The notes: generated by a model not told the origin, from the letters alone. Positions 11,190 to 22,405 are shown, counted from the first letter of the stretch. The stretch is DNA of 64,000 nucleotides from Spongospora subterranea f. sp. subterranea (GCA_049724395.1 JAUGWO010000059.1:237196-301195); one strand, 5' to 3'. Made by a program: numbers and translations.

Positions 11190-12040
11190 ATCGGTCAGAA
11201 TACCACTTGGCAACACTGCCATGATTGCAATCTGCCTTCGCTTGGAGAGCACCAGACCACGAACGTGTTGTTTTTCCATTTGAAAAAGGCGCGCAAAAAA
11301 AATATTGCGGTTGCCAGACGGGTCACCATAGTGTTCAATATCATGATAACTTCATATCACAATAAAGCACAGAACAGCAGATGCTTGATCTTCCTGAGCT
11401 GACAAAAATATTAAACAATAAGCAACATGGATTATTGCGATCATTTATTGCGCCGGCATCCAGACGAACCCCAAAAATAGACGCAATTTTACCATACTGT
11501 AGTCTCAAATTTCAATTTTTTAACGCCATTTTTGATATTGGCTCCGGGTAACGGAGAATCAGGGGTCGATTCCAGTTTTCAACGGGATTCCCGCACTGTA
11601 TCAAGTTTGACCGGGGCTATGAATCAAACTTGACGCGCGTGGCGACAACTACATCGAGCCAGTAATTTATTCCTCAAATCTTACGATTCCCAGTTTCATG
11701 TTAACAAGTGACACCTATTGGCAATCTTATGGCGGGACGTATTTTACCATCGATCGTTTCGAGCACTTTGCTTCTGGCGATGACGAAAAGGAAGCGGGAA
11801 TCAGGGGTGAGGACGGTTATATACGACAATCGAATCGGAGCGTTGCCGAAGTCATACGAGTCAAGTTCGTCGGAGCTTCTGCCGTGCTTGAGAATCGATC
11901 TGGCTCAATACTATAGAATGGGGCGCGACGTGGGCTCTCCGGAACCGTCAAGTTTTGAATTAAACACTGATTAATCTCGACCTGATTTAGGCCGGGACGG
12001 TCGGAATCACCAATTGGCGATCATCTGAATCGGGGAGACG
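11190..12040. other. Intergenic; upstream region of ABCG gene 1
   Basis: No gene supported. The near half is AT-rich and probably part of the Harbinger element's end. A forward frame at 11698-11916 shows no recognisable motif. The ABCG start lies at 12041 and its promoter should be here, but I see no clear core element. Confidence 0.4.
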
Positions 12041-14385
12041 ATGGGCTCCACCTTTGTCGAGATGAAGCCGGCTATGAACGGAATCAGGAACCAGCGAGGC
12101 GTCACCTTATCGTGGCACGATTTGTCGTATTCAATCTCAGTGAAGACCGGCTCCAGTTCCAAGGATCAGGTTCAGTCGAGGATGCTGCTGAATAAGGTCT
12201 CAGGTGAAGTTTGTCCTGGGCAAATGGTCGCCATTTTGGGATCGTCCGGCGCCGGCAAAACCACGTTGCTGAACGTGTTGGCCGGGCGGATCGATAAAGG
12301 TGAAATTTCTGGGAGTGTTTTAGCAAATGGAGAATCTCGGGTTGATCACACGTGGGCCAAGACCGTTGCCTTTGTTGAACAGGATGACCTGATGCGGTCC
12401 AACCTTACAGTGAGCGAGACGCTGATGTACGCGGCGATGCTGCGTCTTCCATCGTCGCTGGGAATCGACAAGAAACGGGCTCGGGTTGAAGAAATTATAT
12501 CGCAGTTGGGCCTTAATAATTGTGGTCAGAACCATCAACGGTGTAATGTTTACTTTGTGTTCAATGTGGGACCAGCCAATACTCGAATCGGAAGCGTTGA
12601 AGGAAATCGTGGCGTTTCTGGAGGAGAACGGAAACGAACCGCAATCGGTGAGGAGTTGGCTAGTGATCCCGACCTATTATTTCTCGATGAGGTAATCGAT
12701 TTCGTTCAAGGAATCTTCCATGTGATTCTTATTGGGATCTCAGCCGACATCCGGTCTTGACGCGTTCACAGCCGTATCGGTGCTAGAAGTGGCCAAACGC
12801 CTCGCCGTCCAGCAACGGAAATCGATCATCTGCACAATTCATCAGCCTCGAACAGCAATTCTCGAGCTGTTCGATTCGATTATATTACTGGCTGGAGGAA
12901 GAGTGGTCTTCTCTGGTTCGGTTTTGGACTGCGTTGACCATTTTACCAACGCCGGCCTTCCTTGCCCAAAGATGATGAACCCATCGGATTTCTGGCTCGA
13001 TATGATCACCGTCGATTTCCGATCCGAAATCCTGCGAGAAGAGTCCCAAAAGCGTGTGGCGATGTTGCAAGATTTGTGGCAGAAGACTGCGATGGTATCG
13101 GGATCGGCAAATATCATCCTTGACCCGTCGCCAAATCTCGAATCGGAACCGGTCCTATGGTCTAATTCGATTTCGAGCGAGGTCCTAATTCTGTTGGGCC
13201 GTGATCTCACCCAAGATATTGGCAGGAATCCATACAACGTTGTCGCCACATTAGGTCAGGCTCTGTTCAATATAATCCTGGTAAGTCCCAATGCCAAACT
13301 ATTTCTCAGAACTCCCCATATCTGTTCATCTCGTTGACCCTCATGTCTCGATCAATAGTCGCGCCAGGGCTCTTGGTCCCCTTTTGACTGCTTTTGTTCC
13401 GATTTCCCCCTTTTGAGTGGTTTTTTATATGTTGAGAAACGGATTGGTTTTGATTTCTGAACTCTTGGGCTCATCACTGTCTATTGCACAGTACGGTTTC
13501 TTGTTCTGGCAAGTACAGCTCGACTCGACTGGTGTTGTTAATCGACTCGGGGTCCTGTAAGCGATATTACGTCGCCTCTCCAAGCTCTAATTCACCTATT
13601 CCATCAGTCTCATGGTCATTACCTGTCAATCATTTGGCGTTGTTATGCCAATCGTTGGTGTATTGCCATCCATCCAGTGAGTTTCCTGACATTTTCGTTT
13701 TCTCATGAGCCCTTTAATGTTCATATTTTGAACGTTGAGTTTTCAGGGCATTGATACGAAAAGAGCGATCTGCCGGTTCCTATCGTGCCATTTCCGCTTT
13801 TCTGTCCAAATTGGTAACGACCGTAATCCAACCTGTTGTCGCCGGTATCATCAGCTGCGCTCTTATCTACCTCATGGCCGGACTGAAGAGGCAATTCACC
13901 GCATTCATTGTTTTCCAATGTGTGATGCTTCTCCACACCATTACCTTCGCATTTCTGTTAGGGATCACCCTTTTCCAATTTAAATCTGATTATTTCACAG
14001 GGGAATGGCAATAGGATCAGCATCACCCAGTATATTCATTGGGCAAACCGTTGCCCCAATGTTTATCACGGTAATGATGCAGTTTGCTGGCCATATTGTC
14101 AATATTTCTGCCGTTCCACATGCGCTCCGCTGGATTAGATTCATCTCCGGTATCCGCTATACGTTCGCCGCTTTGTCCCAGAACGAATTTCGTGGTCTAG
14201 AATTTCAGTGCACAACAACTGTTGGCTGTTTTCCCACTGGTGAAAATGTCTTGGAATTTTTCTTTTTGACGGAATTTTCGTTGATTGGAAATGCTATGGC
14301 TGTGGCGGTAATCGCTATGGTCTATTTCATATTTGCATATCTGTTGTTCTCCTATCGTACCAAATCAAGCCTGAAACTTTTCTGA
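12041..14385 (+). CDS. ABCG (White/WBC-type) half-transporter, gene 1
   Basis: A membrane ATP-binding cassette exporter of the G subfamily: an N-terminal nucleotide-binding domain and a C-terminal six-helix ABC2 domain, working as a dimer. Seven exons fit the paralogues: 12041-12524, 12576-12691, 12744-13280, 13492-13556, 13608-13676, 13747-13956, 14001-14385. Introns are 51, 52, 211, 51, 70 and 44 nt, all GT-AG. The spliced length is 1866 nt, 621 residues, normal for the family. Visible motifs: Walker [10 protein letters not shown] (~67-75), signature VSGGE (~175-179), Walker B LLFLDE (~195-200) followed by PTSGLD, H-loop TIHQPR, and the ABC2 segment 'ALIRKERSAGSYRA'. The transmembrane half retains 'FIGQTVAPMF'. 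The substrate cannot be told. It lies tail to tail with gene 2, 65 bp apart. Confidence 0.9.
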
Positions 14386-14450
14386 ATCAGTAAAAAGATT
14401 AGCAGGATTGTATTTTCATAGTTATTGTTCAATATTTTCTCCAGTGAATA

Positions 14451-16730
14451 TCAGCGAAGTTTTAGACTTGGTTTGGTTTTCCATCGGAAGAGCGCATATC
14501 CAATGAAGAATACGGCAACCGAAATACCGGCAACAGCAATACAGTTGCTAGAAATTGGATACTCATCAAGATTATACTGACTTAAAACCTCTTCACCAGT
14601 TGGAAAACAGCCAGGTGGGTGGCAGTCAAACTTCAGACCTCGAAGCTCATTTTGAATAAGCGACGAATACGTATATCGCAATAAGGATACGAACTTGATC
14701 CAACGGATAATCGGGGAGATCGACGTGACATTAACAAGTTGGCCAGAATACAACACCATAACAAGCATCAATAATGGAGCTATTGTCTGCCCAACGAAAG
14801 ATGTCGGTACAGCAGCTCCAATGGCTAATCCACTAAACATCACAGGTTAGAAAACCTGGTAGCGGGGTGGAATTTTTAGAGTTTACATGAAGCTAGCACC
14901 GACAACATGCAGACAGACAACGCCAAGATATGTAAAGAATCGGGACGCATCGATTTGTAATCCAACCATCCAATAAAGGATGCAGGACGATATCGCAGCC
15001 GAAGCCAATGGCTGGATCAAGCTCGTGGTCACCTTAGAGAGAAAAGCCGTTTCCGCACGATATGTACCAGCGGATCGCTCACGACGAATTAACGCTCTGA
15101 AAAGTGTTAGGTTCACCCACAGGTGCGAACCAAATGCTCTTGCTTACTTATCAGCAGGAAAACGCCCGATAATCGGCATTACGACACCAAATGACTAAAA
15201 CGCATGATGAGGATCAGGCAGTATTAGCAGTAGTAGGAGCAAACCTGATTGATAACAATAATGAAGAGATACCCAATACGATTGGCAATACCGGTAACCT
15301 GGAAGTCCAACTGCCAGAATATAAAACCAAACTATTCCGAAAGTTAGTTGATTCTCAAGAACGGTATGGGACAATATTACCATAATCACTTGGAAAAAGC
15401 ATTGGCCAAGTGTAGCAATAACCGCTACTTTGTTGCGAGTGATTTCCTGGGCGAAATCCCTTTCCAGTAAAATCATCAACTCTGAAGGCACAGAGTTGCT
15501 GAACGACCCTTGACATTGATCCATCCTTGGTGCAGGAGCGTCCTGAAGCAGTTTCACGGCAGGAGGAGAACCATCAGATAAGCGTTCACCCCATTTGTCT
15601 TGCAGCATTTGGATCCGACGTATCGACACTTCACGTAAGTCGTCAGAGCGAAAATCGGGGGTAATGGAGTCGAGCCAAAAATCGGCAGGGTTGGTCAGTG
15701 GTGGCATTGGAAGCCCAACAGAATCGAAGTATTTGATACCCTCGTCAACCGGGCCAGTAAAAATAACTTTCCCAGCCGAGAGCAATATGATGCTGTCAAA
15801 CAGCCGCAAAATCTCAGTTCGAGGCTGATGAATTGTACATAAAACGGTTTTGTTTTTGGCGACAGCGACATTTTTCACCGTTTCCAAAACCGATACCGCT
15901 GTGAATGCGTCCAACCCGGATGTTGGCTACACAGGCCAAACAAACAGCAACTTAATAAACCCAATATCGCAGAGATCAACATCGAACAAATTAAGGTACA
16001 AGCCCTCCATAAAACGAGAAAGGAGACTGTGAAGAATCAATAAAAAACAGCAGTAATAAAACACAAAGCCGAATATGGTCCGGTTGTGTGATGACTAGCC
16101 ACCGTACCTCGTCAAGGAACAGCAAACACGGATCAGTGACGAGTTCAATACCGATTGAGACCCGTTTTCGTTCTCCTCCAGATATTCCTCGGGGTCCATC
16201 GACGCTACCGATACGGGTATCGGCTGCAGCAATTTCGGGATAAGCAAGTAGATAGGGAGGGAGAGCCGAATTAACAAACCGCATTTGCTTAACCCAAGTT
16301 GGGAAATCACGTTGTTGACGCGATCCATTTTGGCTTTGCTGGCCATTGATCCTGGCAACCTGAACATGGCAGCAAAGGCAAGAGTCTCACGAACCGTTAA
16401 ATTCGTCAACATTAGATCATCTTGCTCGACAAAGGCGATCGTCGATTTCCACCTGCTCTCGATTCGGTATTCCCCATTGGTCAATATACTGCCTTGAATG
16501 GTGCCTGTATCTATCCGACCGGCCAGCACGTTCATTAACGTAGTTTTTCCTGCGCCCGATGATCCCATTAACGCCACCATCTGCCCAGGGCGTACTTCCC
16601 CGCTGACTCCACGTAATAGCTTCTTTGCTCCATCCTTGAGCGGAATCTCATAATCCAAGTTGGTCCACGTCAGGTGAACGGTGTTGGCGACCGGTTTTTT
16701 CTCGCCCACTGCGACCTCAGCTAGCTCCAT
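14451..16730 (-). CDS. ABCG (White/WBC-type) half-transporter, gene 2
   Basis: Paralogue of gene 1 on the opposite strand. Exons: 16730-16280, 16223-16108, 15926-15381, 15331-15245, 15194-15148, 15096-14887, 14832-14451. Introns are 56, 181, 49, 50, 51 and 54 nt, GT-AG. The spliced length is 1839 nt, 612 residues, with an ATG at 16730. Motifs: Walker [10 protein letters not shown], signature ISGGE, Walker B LLFLDE with PTSGLD restored across intron 2, H-loop TIHQPR, and '[17 protein letters not shown]' at the start of the membrane domain. Exons 2 and 4-7 match gene 3 in length (116, 87, 47, 210 and 382 nt); exon 3 is 546 nt here. Genes 2 and 3 are thus closer to each other than to gene 1. Role: export of an unknown hydrophobic substrate across a membrane. 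Confidence 0.9.
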
Positions 16731-17246
16731 ATCGATGGATATATGAGGAGCTGCTCCAATAACAAGCTATCCTGTTGATCGCAACTAATCGCAACCCCTT
16801 TGTCAACCGCTTAGACTGCCGTGATTTCAGTGTCAGTACAAGCCAACGTCCGCTGTCGGTCACGGGGTTACTGTACCGTGACTGAAATATATCTTGAGGG
16901 CGTGTGTGTGATAATGGGTGACCACTTTTGATCACTCTGTGGTGGAGGCCGGCGACACTGGTGGTTACTGTACCGTGACTGAATATATCTTGAGGGCGTG
17001 TGTGTGATAATGGCCCACTTTTGATCACTCTGCAATTCTTGATCACCTACTGTAGTGGAGGCCGCGACACTGGTTAGTTGCGTACACTGCAGAAGTGAGC
17101 ACCGGGTCCCGGTGTCCCCGGCCAACCCTGACCCAACCCGGCCTCCGGTGGGTTGTGCCACATTTTTCAGCAAACCGGGTTCGGTTGACTGTTTTTGAGG
17201 GTCTACATACAGTACCAAGGCCGGGTTAGGTCCGGGCAACCCTGGT
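16731..17246. repeat. 97-bp tandem duplication upstream of ABCG gene 2
   Basis: From about 16866 to 17060 a unit beginning 'ggttactgtaccgtgactga' is repeated with a period near 97 nt. It contains 'tcttgagggcgtgtgtgtga' and a near-palindromic 'tgatcactctg'. A third, partial copy follows near 17055-17075. The block sits within 350 bp upstream of ABCG gene 2 and could carry regulatory sites, but no named motif is recognised. The rest, up to the integrase remnant, includes a TA-rich run near 17278-17292. Confidence 0.6.
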
Positions 17247-17824
17247 TTATATATACATTCTAGTGTATGGTTTATAGTGTATATATATATATCGTACACA
17301 ATAGGGTATTTGTACAGTATTTTGAAGAAATATATCGCAAAGCTGTTCTGCTGTGACGTTGTCTCTGCATGCCTCAAAATGTGCCATTTTCGAAAATCGG
17401 TCAACCACCACGAAATTAGAATTAAACGCTTGTGATTCTGGCAGGCTGGTGATGAAATCCATAGATATCGATGACCATAATCTCGAGGGTATCGGTAGCG
17501 GTTGCAGTAGTCCAAATGGTTTGTGACGTGATCGTTTACAACGCTGGCACATGTCACATGATCTAAAATAGTCTTTCACGGTCTTGGTTATCCCGGGCCA
17601 GTAGAAATCTTTTTTGACAGCCTGTGGGGCCTCCAGACACCGAAATCTCCACCGATAGGGGAGTCGTGTCTACTGCGAAAGATGTCCAACTGAATCTTGT
17701 TGTCATTTACGATCAGGCGGGACCCGTGAAAGGCAAGACCATTCTCAACGCGGAACTTGGGATGACTCCGACCACGGTCCATTGAAGCGGGATCTTTTGT
17801 TTGGGGCGCACGTACACGGCTTAT
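17247..17824 (-). pseudogene. Ty3/Gypsy integrase remnant (element G1, 3' part)
   Basis: Minus-strand reading gives the integrase zinc-binding region ('FRSRHDSPIGGDFGVW', then 'FRSCDMCQRCKRSRHKPFG' with the paired Cys) and the beginning of the core, 'SMDFITSLPES' with its first catalytic Asp, then 'VVDRFSKMAHFEAC'. A frameshift near 17620 splits the two. The core ends near 17280 in a TA-rich run, so the second Asp and the Glu are gone. It lines up in orientation with the RT/RNase H at 19680-21058. Element G2 appears to have separated the two. Confidence 0.7.
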
Positions 17825-17985
17825 TGTCATGATCCGGTCGTTGCAGAACTACCTATACCGAGCACGAGTCGAGCCTAACTGTACTGTCCTCCTAATAAAC
17901 ATTCTCGAATCTAATCTGCTCTTGATACGCTTGTTCGCCTGCATTCGTAGACTAGCTCCCAGCTCCGGCTGTTCAAGGTCTTACA
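17825..17985 (+). repeat. Candidate LTR of Gypsy element G2
   Basis: A 161-bp segment begins TGTCATGATCC and ends CTTACA, the usual TG...CA termini. It contains AATAAA at about 17894. The same TGTCATGATCC start follows a G-rich tract at 60840. It is followed at once by a candidate primer site and, 92 nt on, by the gag start. No second full LTR of this copy was found, so the boundaries are inferred. Confidence 0.55.
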
Positions 17986-17986
17986 C

Positions 17987-17999
17987 TAGATTCGAGAAT
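17987..17999 (+). promoter_or_regulatory. Candidate self-primer binding site of Gypsy G2
   Basis: The 13 nt TAGATTCGAGAAT, one base after the LTR end, is the exact reverse complement of ATTCTCGAATCTA at 17901-17913 inside the LTR, just after the AATAAA. That is the geometry of self-primed Tf1/sushi-type elements, where the transcript's 5' end folds back on the primer site. There is no TGG that would pair with a tRNA 3' end. Confidence 0.5.
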
Positions 18000-18077
18000 C
18001 ATTTCCCCTAGGCGCACCCGAACAAGCTCAACCTCGGTCGCTCCTCTCGTCGGACCCGTTAACAGTTGCTCGTGATC

Positions 18078-18986
18078 ATGGCTGCTAACAACTTCGACCC
18101 AACTAACCCTGAACACGTCAGAAATGCCATGCATGAACTTCATGCCTCGGTGCGATCGCTTTCAGAATCCAACCAGCGTTTGACTGACCAGAACGCTGAG
18201 CTGTCGCGCAAAGTCACTGCTCTCTCCGAAAGTAATCATGATCAAAGTTCAGTGACGGTTCCTCGAGCCGCTCCGAAGCTCCCGCTCCCCGAGAAATATG
18301 ATGGCAAACGCTACCAGTTTCGCCAATTCCTCAACAGCGTCAAGCTCCACTTCAGCGTCTCCCCTCACCGCTTCCCGAACGATGCCTGCAAGACTGGATT
18401 CATCGCCTCCCTGCATCGTGGCGCTGCACTAGACTGGATCACTCCCCTCCTAGAGCAGCAAGACCCCATGATGTCTTCCTGGCAGCGTTTCGAAACCAAG
18501 TTCAAGGACATGTTTGACGACCCTCATCGAGCCAAGACTGCGGTCAACAAACTCACCCAACTTCGTCAAGGTCGTCGTGCTGTCGTAGCGAATGCGACTG
18601 AATTCCGCCGTATCGTCATGGATGCCGATTTCGACAACAATGCGCAAGTCTACTGGTTTCGTGCCGGCCTTTCGGATGGAATCCTGGATGAGCTTACGCA
18701 TACTGCCGCCGAAGCAGACCTGGATAAGTTCATCGACCAATGTGTTCTGATCGACACTCGCCTCCGCGAACGCGATGTCGAGCGCAAACGACGATTTATC
18801 CCGATGGCATCCCCTGTTGGTCCCAAGATCCCTGTTGCCGATCCAATGGTCAACCCCCTGTCTCCCGAAGAACGGAAGCGACGCATCGAGAAGGATCTGT
18901 GCCTCTACTGCGGCCAATCCGGGCATCGTAAAGCCACCTGCCCTTTGAAGTCGGGAAATGGACAGGCCCGTCAGCGTCGCAGTTGA
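18078..18986 (+). CDS. Ty3/Gypsy Gag protein with zinc knuckle (element G2)
   Basis: A single open frame of 302 residues from the ATG at 18078. Gag forms the cytoplasmic particle that packages retrotransposon RNA. The N-terminus is predicted coiled coil ('LSESNQRLTDQNAELSRKV', residues ~30-50). The central capsid-like part includes 'LPEKYDGKRYQFRQFLNS', 'FASLHRGAALDW'-like residues and 'WQRFETKFKDMF'. The C-terminus holds a CCHC knuckle 'CLYCGQSGHRKATC' (C-x2-C-x4-H-x4-C). The reading frame is intact, but downstream the element reaches only the start of the protease ('TALIDSGAS', with the D-S-G active site, near 19290-19316) before turning into an inverted copy. So it is not a complete element. 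Its leader holds the LTR and primer site described above. Confidence 0.8.
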   Translation: MAANNFDPTNPEHVRNAMHELHASVRSLSESNQRLTDQNAELSRKVTALSESNHDQSSVTVPRAAPKLPLPEKYDGKRYQFRQFLNSVKLHFSVSPHRFPNDACKTGFIASLHRGAALDWITPLLEQQDPMMSSWQRFETKFKDMFDDPHRAKTAVNKLTQLRQGRRAVVANATEFRRIVMDADFDNNAQVYWFRAGLSDGILDELTHTAAEADLDKFIDQCVLIDTRLRERDVERKRRFIPMASPVGPKIPVADPMVNPLSPEERKRRIEKDLCLYCGQSGHRKATCPLKSGNGQARQRRS

Positions 18987-19679
18987 CGGGCGAACCTTCT
19001 GTCGATATGTGCTCTTGTTCTTTTATTTGTTCTATCTGTTCCTTGTGTTCTGGTCCTTGTTCATGCCCTTGCGTCAATTGCTATCTGTCCTATGTTTCCT
19101 GTTTGTCTACTTTCAGTCCCTTGTGCTCCCATGTTCGTGATTTTAGCGCCTCTGTTTCCCCAAGTTCCGCTCCAGTCTCCGTGGCGAGTTGTGACGTACC
19201 AGCCCCTGATTCCAAGATTTTCGCTGAAGTCACGCCTCCTCAGTCCCCGTGCTTAAGGATCAACCTTCTGATCAAGAAGCAAGTTGCTACCGCTTTGATC
19301 GACTCTGGCGCTTCTTGATCAGAAGGTTGATCCTTAAGCACGGGGACTGAGGAGGCGTGACTTCAGCGAAAACCTTGGAATCAGCGGCTGGCACGTCACA
19401 ACTCGCCACGGAGACTGGAGCGGAACTTGGGGAAACAGAGGCGCTAAAATCACGAACATGGGAGCACAAGGGACTGAAAGTAGACAAACAGGAAACATAG
19501 GACAGATAGCAATTGACGCAAGGGTATGAACAAGGACCAGAACACAAGGAACAGACAGAACAAATAAAAGAACAAAAGCACTTATCGACCGAAGGTTCGC
19601 CCGTCAACTGTGACGCTGACGGGCTTGTCCATTTCCCGACTTCAAAGGGCAGGTGGCTTTACGATGCCCCGGATTGGCC
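18912..19679. repeat. Inverted duplication of Gypsy zinc-knuckle/protease region
   Basis: Arms 18912-19280 and 19311-19679 (369 bp each, no net length change) surround a 30-nt loop that holds the protease active-site codons. Several substitutions separate the arms, for example within the segment matching 19190-19225. The left arm reads zinc knuckle to protease on the plus strand; the right arm reads the same on the minus strand. Confidence 0.85.
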
Positions 19680-21058
19680 TTCTTCACCTCCTTGAGTTTT
19701 GGTTAACGCGGATACCTTATTGATATTCTGAACTTGCGGTTGGTGTACTAATTGACTAGGAGTTAACAGAGCGTTTTTTTGTTGTTCCCATACTGGATCG
19801 TCCGGTGTGATGTAGTAATTAAGTCGGCGGGAGAGAGCGTCCGGTTTACCAGATAAGGAGCCGGCACGATGTACGATTTCGAAGTTAAATTGGGAAAGTA
19901 TCATTGACCATCTTGCTTGACGACGATTCAGAATTTTTGAGGACAGAAAGTGTATGAGGTTTTTGTGATCGCTGTACACAATGATTTTATGTGAGAGGTA
20001 CTGCCTCCATTGTGTGAATGCCACCACAACCGCCAACAGTTCCTTATCGTGCGTATCGTAGTTGATCTCCGAAGGGGTAAATTTTCGCGAATAAAATGCG
20101 ACTGAGCGAAGTTTTCCGTCTTTGCCGGGTTGCGATAACACCATACCAATGGCGAAATCCGATGCATCTGTTTCCACGATACATGGTCGTTCTGGGTGGA
20201 AATGTGTCAAAATGGAGGCGGATGCGAACGCCTTTTTCAGTCTCAGAAGATTCATCCGCTTCTACTGACCAAACAAATGGGAGGTCCTTCTTGGTGAGTG
20301 CGTGTAAAGGGGTGGCTGTTTCAGAAAAGTTGACTACGAAATCGCGGTAGAAATTCGCAAATCCGAGAAAACTTTGAACTTCTTTCACATTCTGAGGCGC
20401 CGGCCAGGAGAGAATACTGGACACTTTAGATTCGGCCATCTTGATGCCATTCGCAGAGACGACGTATCCCAGGAACTCGACCTCGTCGGTGTCGAACACA
20501 CACTTTTTCAATTTTGCATATAGGCCAGAGTCTCTGAGTTTCTATAACACGCGTACATGACTATCATGCTCTTCACGGGTTTTCGAAAATATTAGTATGT
20601 CGTCCAGGTAGATTACTATGAACCGGTCAATGCAGTGCGAAAACGTCTCGTTCATCAACCTCTGGAAGTAGGCTGGCGCATTTTTGAGTCCAAATGGCGA
20701 GACGAGATATGCAAAGTGGCCATATTTGCAATTAAACGCTGTTTTCCATTCATCGCCGTCTTCAATGCGGACCAGAATATATGCGCCTCTGAGATCGATT
20801 TTTGTAAATATTCGGGCCTGACCCAAATTGTCTGAGTATGTCGTTAATAGCAGGTAGCGGATATGGTTCATCTTTTGTCATCTTGTTAATCTGCCTGTAG
20901 TCCACACACATGCGTAGGGAGCCGTCTTTTTTCTGGGTAAACAGAATTGGAGATGCGACCGGCGATTGCGAATGCCGTATATCAAGATTCTCTCTTAAGT
21001 AATTACGTAGGGCTGCTTCTTCTTTCAATGATAGACTATACATACGCTTGTTGGGCAA
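19680..21058 (-). pseudogene. Ty3/Gypsy reverse transcriptase and RNase H (element G1)
   Basis: Leftward reading gives RT entry 'LFTQKKDGSLRMCVDYRQ' (about 20960-20890), '[18 protein letters not shown]', '[17 protein letters not shown]', and the catalytic '[18 protein letters not shown]' (about 20620-20560). Then come 'VEFLGYVVSANGIKM', the tether 'FLGFANFYRDFVVNFS', and RNase H with '[18 protein letters not shown]' and '[14 protein letters not shown]', ending near '[10 protein letters not shown]'. These are the normal blocks in the normal order, but frameshifts near 20800 and 20250 and a stop at about 20540 make it inactive. After the RNase H the frame joins the right arm of the 18912-19679 inverted repeat, not the integrase. 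Confidence 0.85.
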
Positions 21059-21071
21059 GGGTGGTCAGCTA

Positions 21072-21500
21072 TCAATCGGATTGCGCAATCAGTTGTACGA
21101 TGCGGTGGGAGCCGATCGGCTTGTGATTCCTTGAAGACATCAGCGAATCCTGAATATTTCGAAGGGAGTGTACATTCTGGAGGTCTTGCGGGAACAGCCG
21201 TCCTGAATTCCAATCGATTGCTGGGTTAAATGACTGTAACCAGTTTAACCTAATAATGACATTTTGATGTGGCGAGTCAATCAGCAGGAAGGATAGCGAG
21301 CATTGAAAACCGTCTAGCACAAAGTGACATTCCGCAGTCTTGGATTTGATGGGTGGAGCACGGGGCAATTCAACGAGATGTGGCCTTCCCCCCCCCCCCC
21401 CGCAATAGAGGCAGAGACCAAGTCGTCGTCGCCGAAGCTTTTCCTCAGGGGTTAACCTGGAACGTGGCTTTTGGACTGGAAGTACAGCGTCAATTACCAT
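21072..21500 (-). pseudogene. Ty3/Gypsy zinc knuckle and aspartic protease region (element G1)
   Basis: The ATG at 21500 opens a minus-strand frame with a gag-tail segment, a damaged zinc knuckle 'RRLGLCLYCGGGGG' and a protease-related tail 'FLLIDSPHQNVIIRLNWL' with '..NPAIDW'. The knuckle is wrecked by a run of 14 C (plus strand 21388-21401), which expands the Gly codons and shifts the frame; the inverted copy near 21928-21935 has only 8 G. The usual D-S-G of the protease is not seen in this fragment. It sits between gag and RT, as expected. Confidence 0.65.
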
Positions 21501-21965
21501 GGCATCCGGGTGCGGCTGGGCAGGGTTGCTTGAAGCTCTTGCGACAAACGGGGAAGCTCTTGCGACAAACGAGGCAGGCTGGTTTGGGGGTAGCGTGATT
21601 TCCGCGATTGCATAATACGGAGGTCGGCTTGATTCGCCGAGGAAATAAGCTCGGTCAGCGATTCCGTTTGTGGAAATGCAAGTAGCAGGTTTTGCACTTC
21701 GTCATTCAGGCCCTGTCGGAACAGGAAACACGCTACCCCCCCAAACCAGCCTGCCTCGTTTGTCGCAAGAGCTTCCCCGTTTGTCGCAAGAGCTTCAAGC
21801 AACCCTGCCCAGCCGCACCCGGATGCCATGGTAATTGACGCTGTACTTCCAGTCCTAAAGCCACGTTTCCAAGTTAACCCCTGAGGAAAAAGTTCGGCGA
21901 CGACGACTTGGTCTCTGCCTCTATTGCGGGGGGGGAAGGCCACATCTCGTTGAATTGCCCCGTGC
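21358..21965. repeat. Inverted duplication inside Gypsy G1 gag
   Basis: Arms 21358-21597 and 21729-21965 are reverse complements with scattered differences and variable homopolymer lengths (C14 against G8, G5 against C7). The spacer 21598-21728 encodes, on the minus strand, gag C-terminal sequence ('LFRQGLNDEVQNLLLAFP'). On the plus strand the right arm reads a zinc-knuckle-like 'CLYCGGEGHISLNC' at about 21915-21956. Confidence 0.8.
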
Positions 21966-22251
21966 GACGAACAACATCGGACTTCCAGCTTTACAATAAA
22001 GCTCATGACGATAGCGCGTACAAAGTCTTTGTTTCTCGAATAGCATTCAGCAATGAACTTGTACCACTGTTGACACGACGAGGTATTGTTTCGGTCGACA
22101 AGACGTCCCACAACTGTTCGGCCCTGATAGACTGCGGTGCGTCGGCTACATTCATGGTTGATAGATACATCGTAACCTTTTGTTGCCAAAGAAGTAGATC
22201 GTGGTCGTCGGAACCGTCGTATTTCTTGATCGCGCTCAGAACTTCCTTCAT
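21598..22251 (-). pseudogene. Ty3/Gypsy gag remnant (element G1)
   Basis: The ATG at 22251 starts 'MKEVLSAIKKYDGSDDHDL' and 'WQQKVTMYLSTMN', a gag N-terminus, open to about 22003. The frame then meets the right arm of the inverted repeat. The C-terminal part of gag is found only in the spacer at 21598-21728. Gag is thus split by the inverted segment and cannot be translated as one protein. Confidence 0.6.
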
Positions 22252-22405
22252 GATACTGTAACGTAAGTGTGTAACGTTGATGTTGTAGTGAAATGATCTC
22301 TGTGTGGGGAATCTTGTAACGTAAATTGTATTGGTAACGTTGACTCTAGCGCTTTCTGCTGTCGGGGAAACGTTATGATATTGTACTTGGCTTGAGGCCT
22401 TGAAA

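Noticed and set aside
21388-21401. C14 run as a functional element such as a G-quadruplex
   Set aside because: It is a slippage tract in a dead zinc knuckle; its partner arm has only eight bases.
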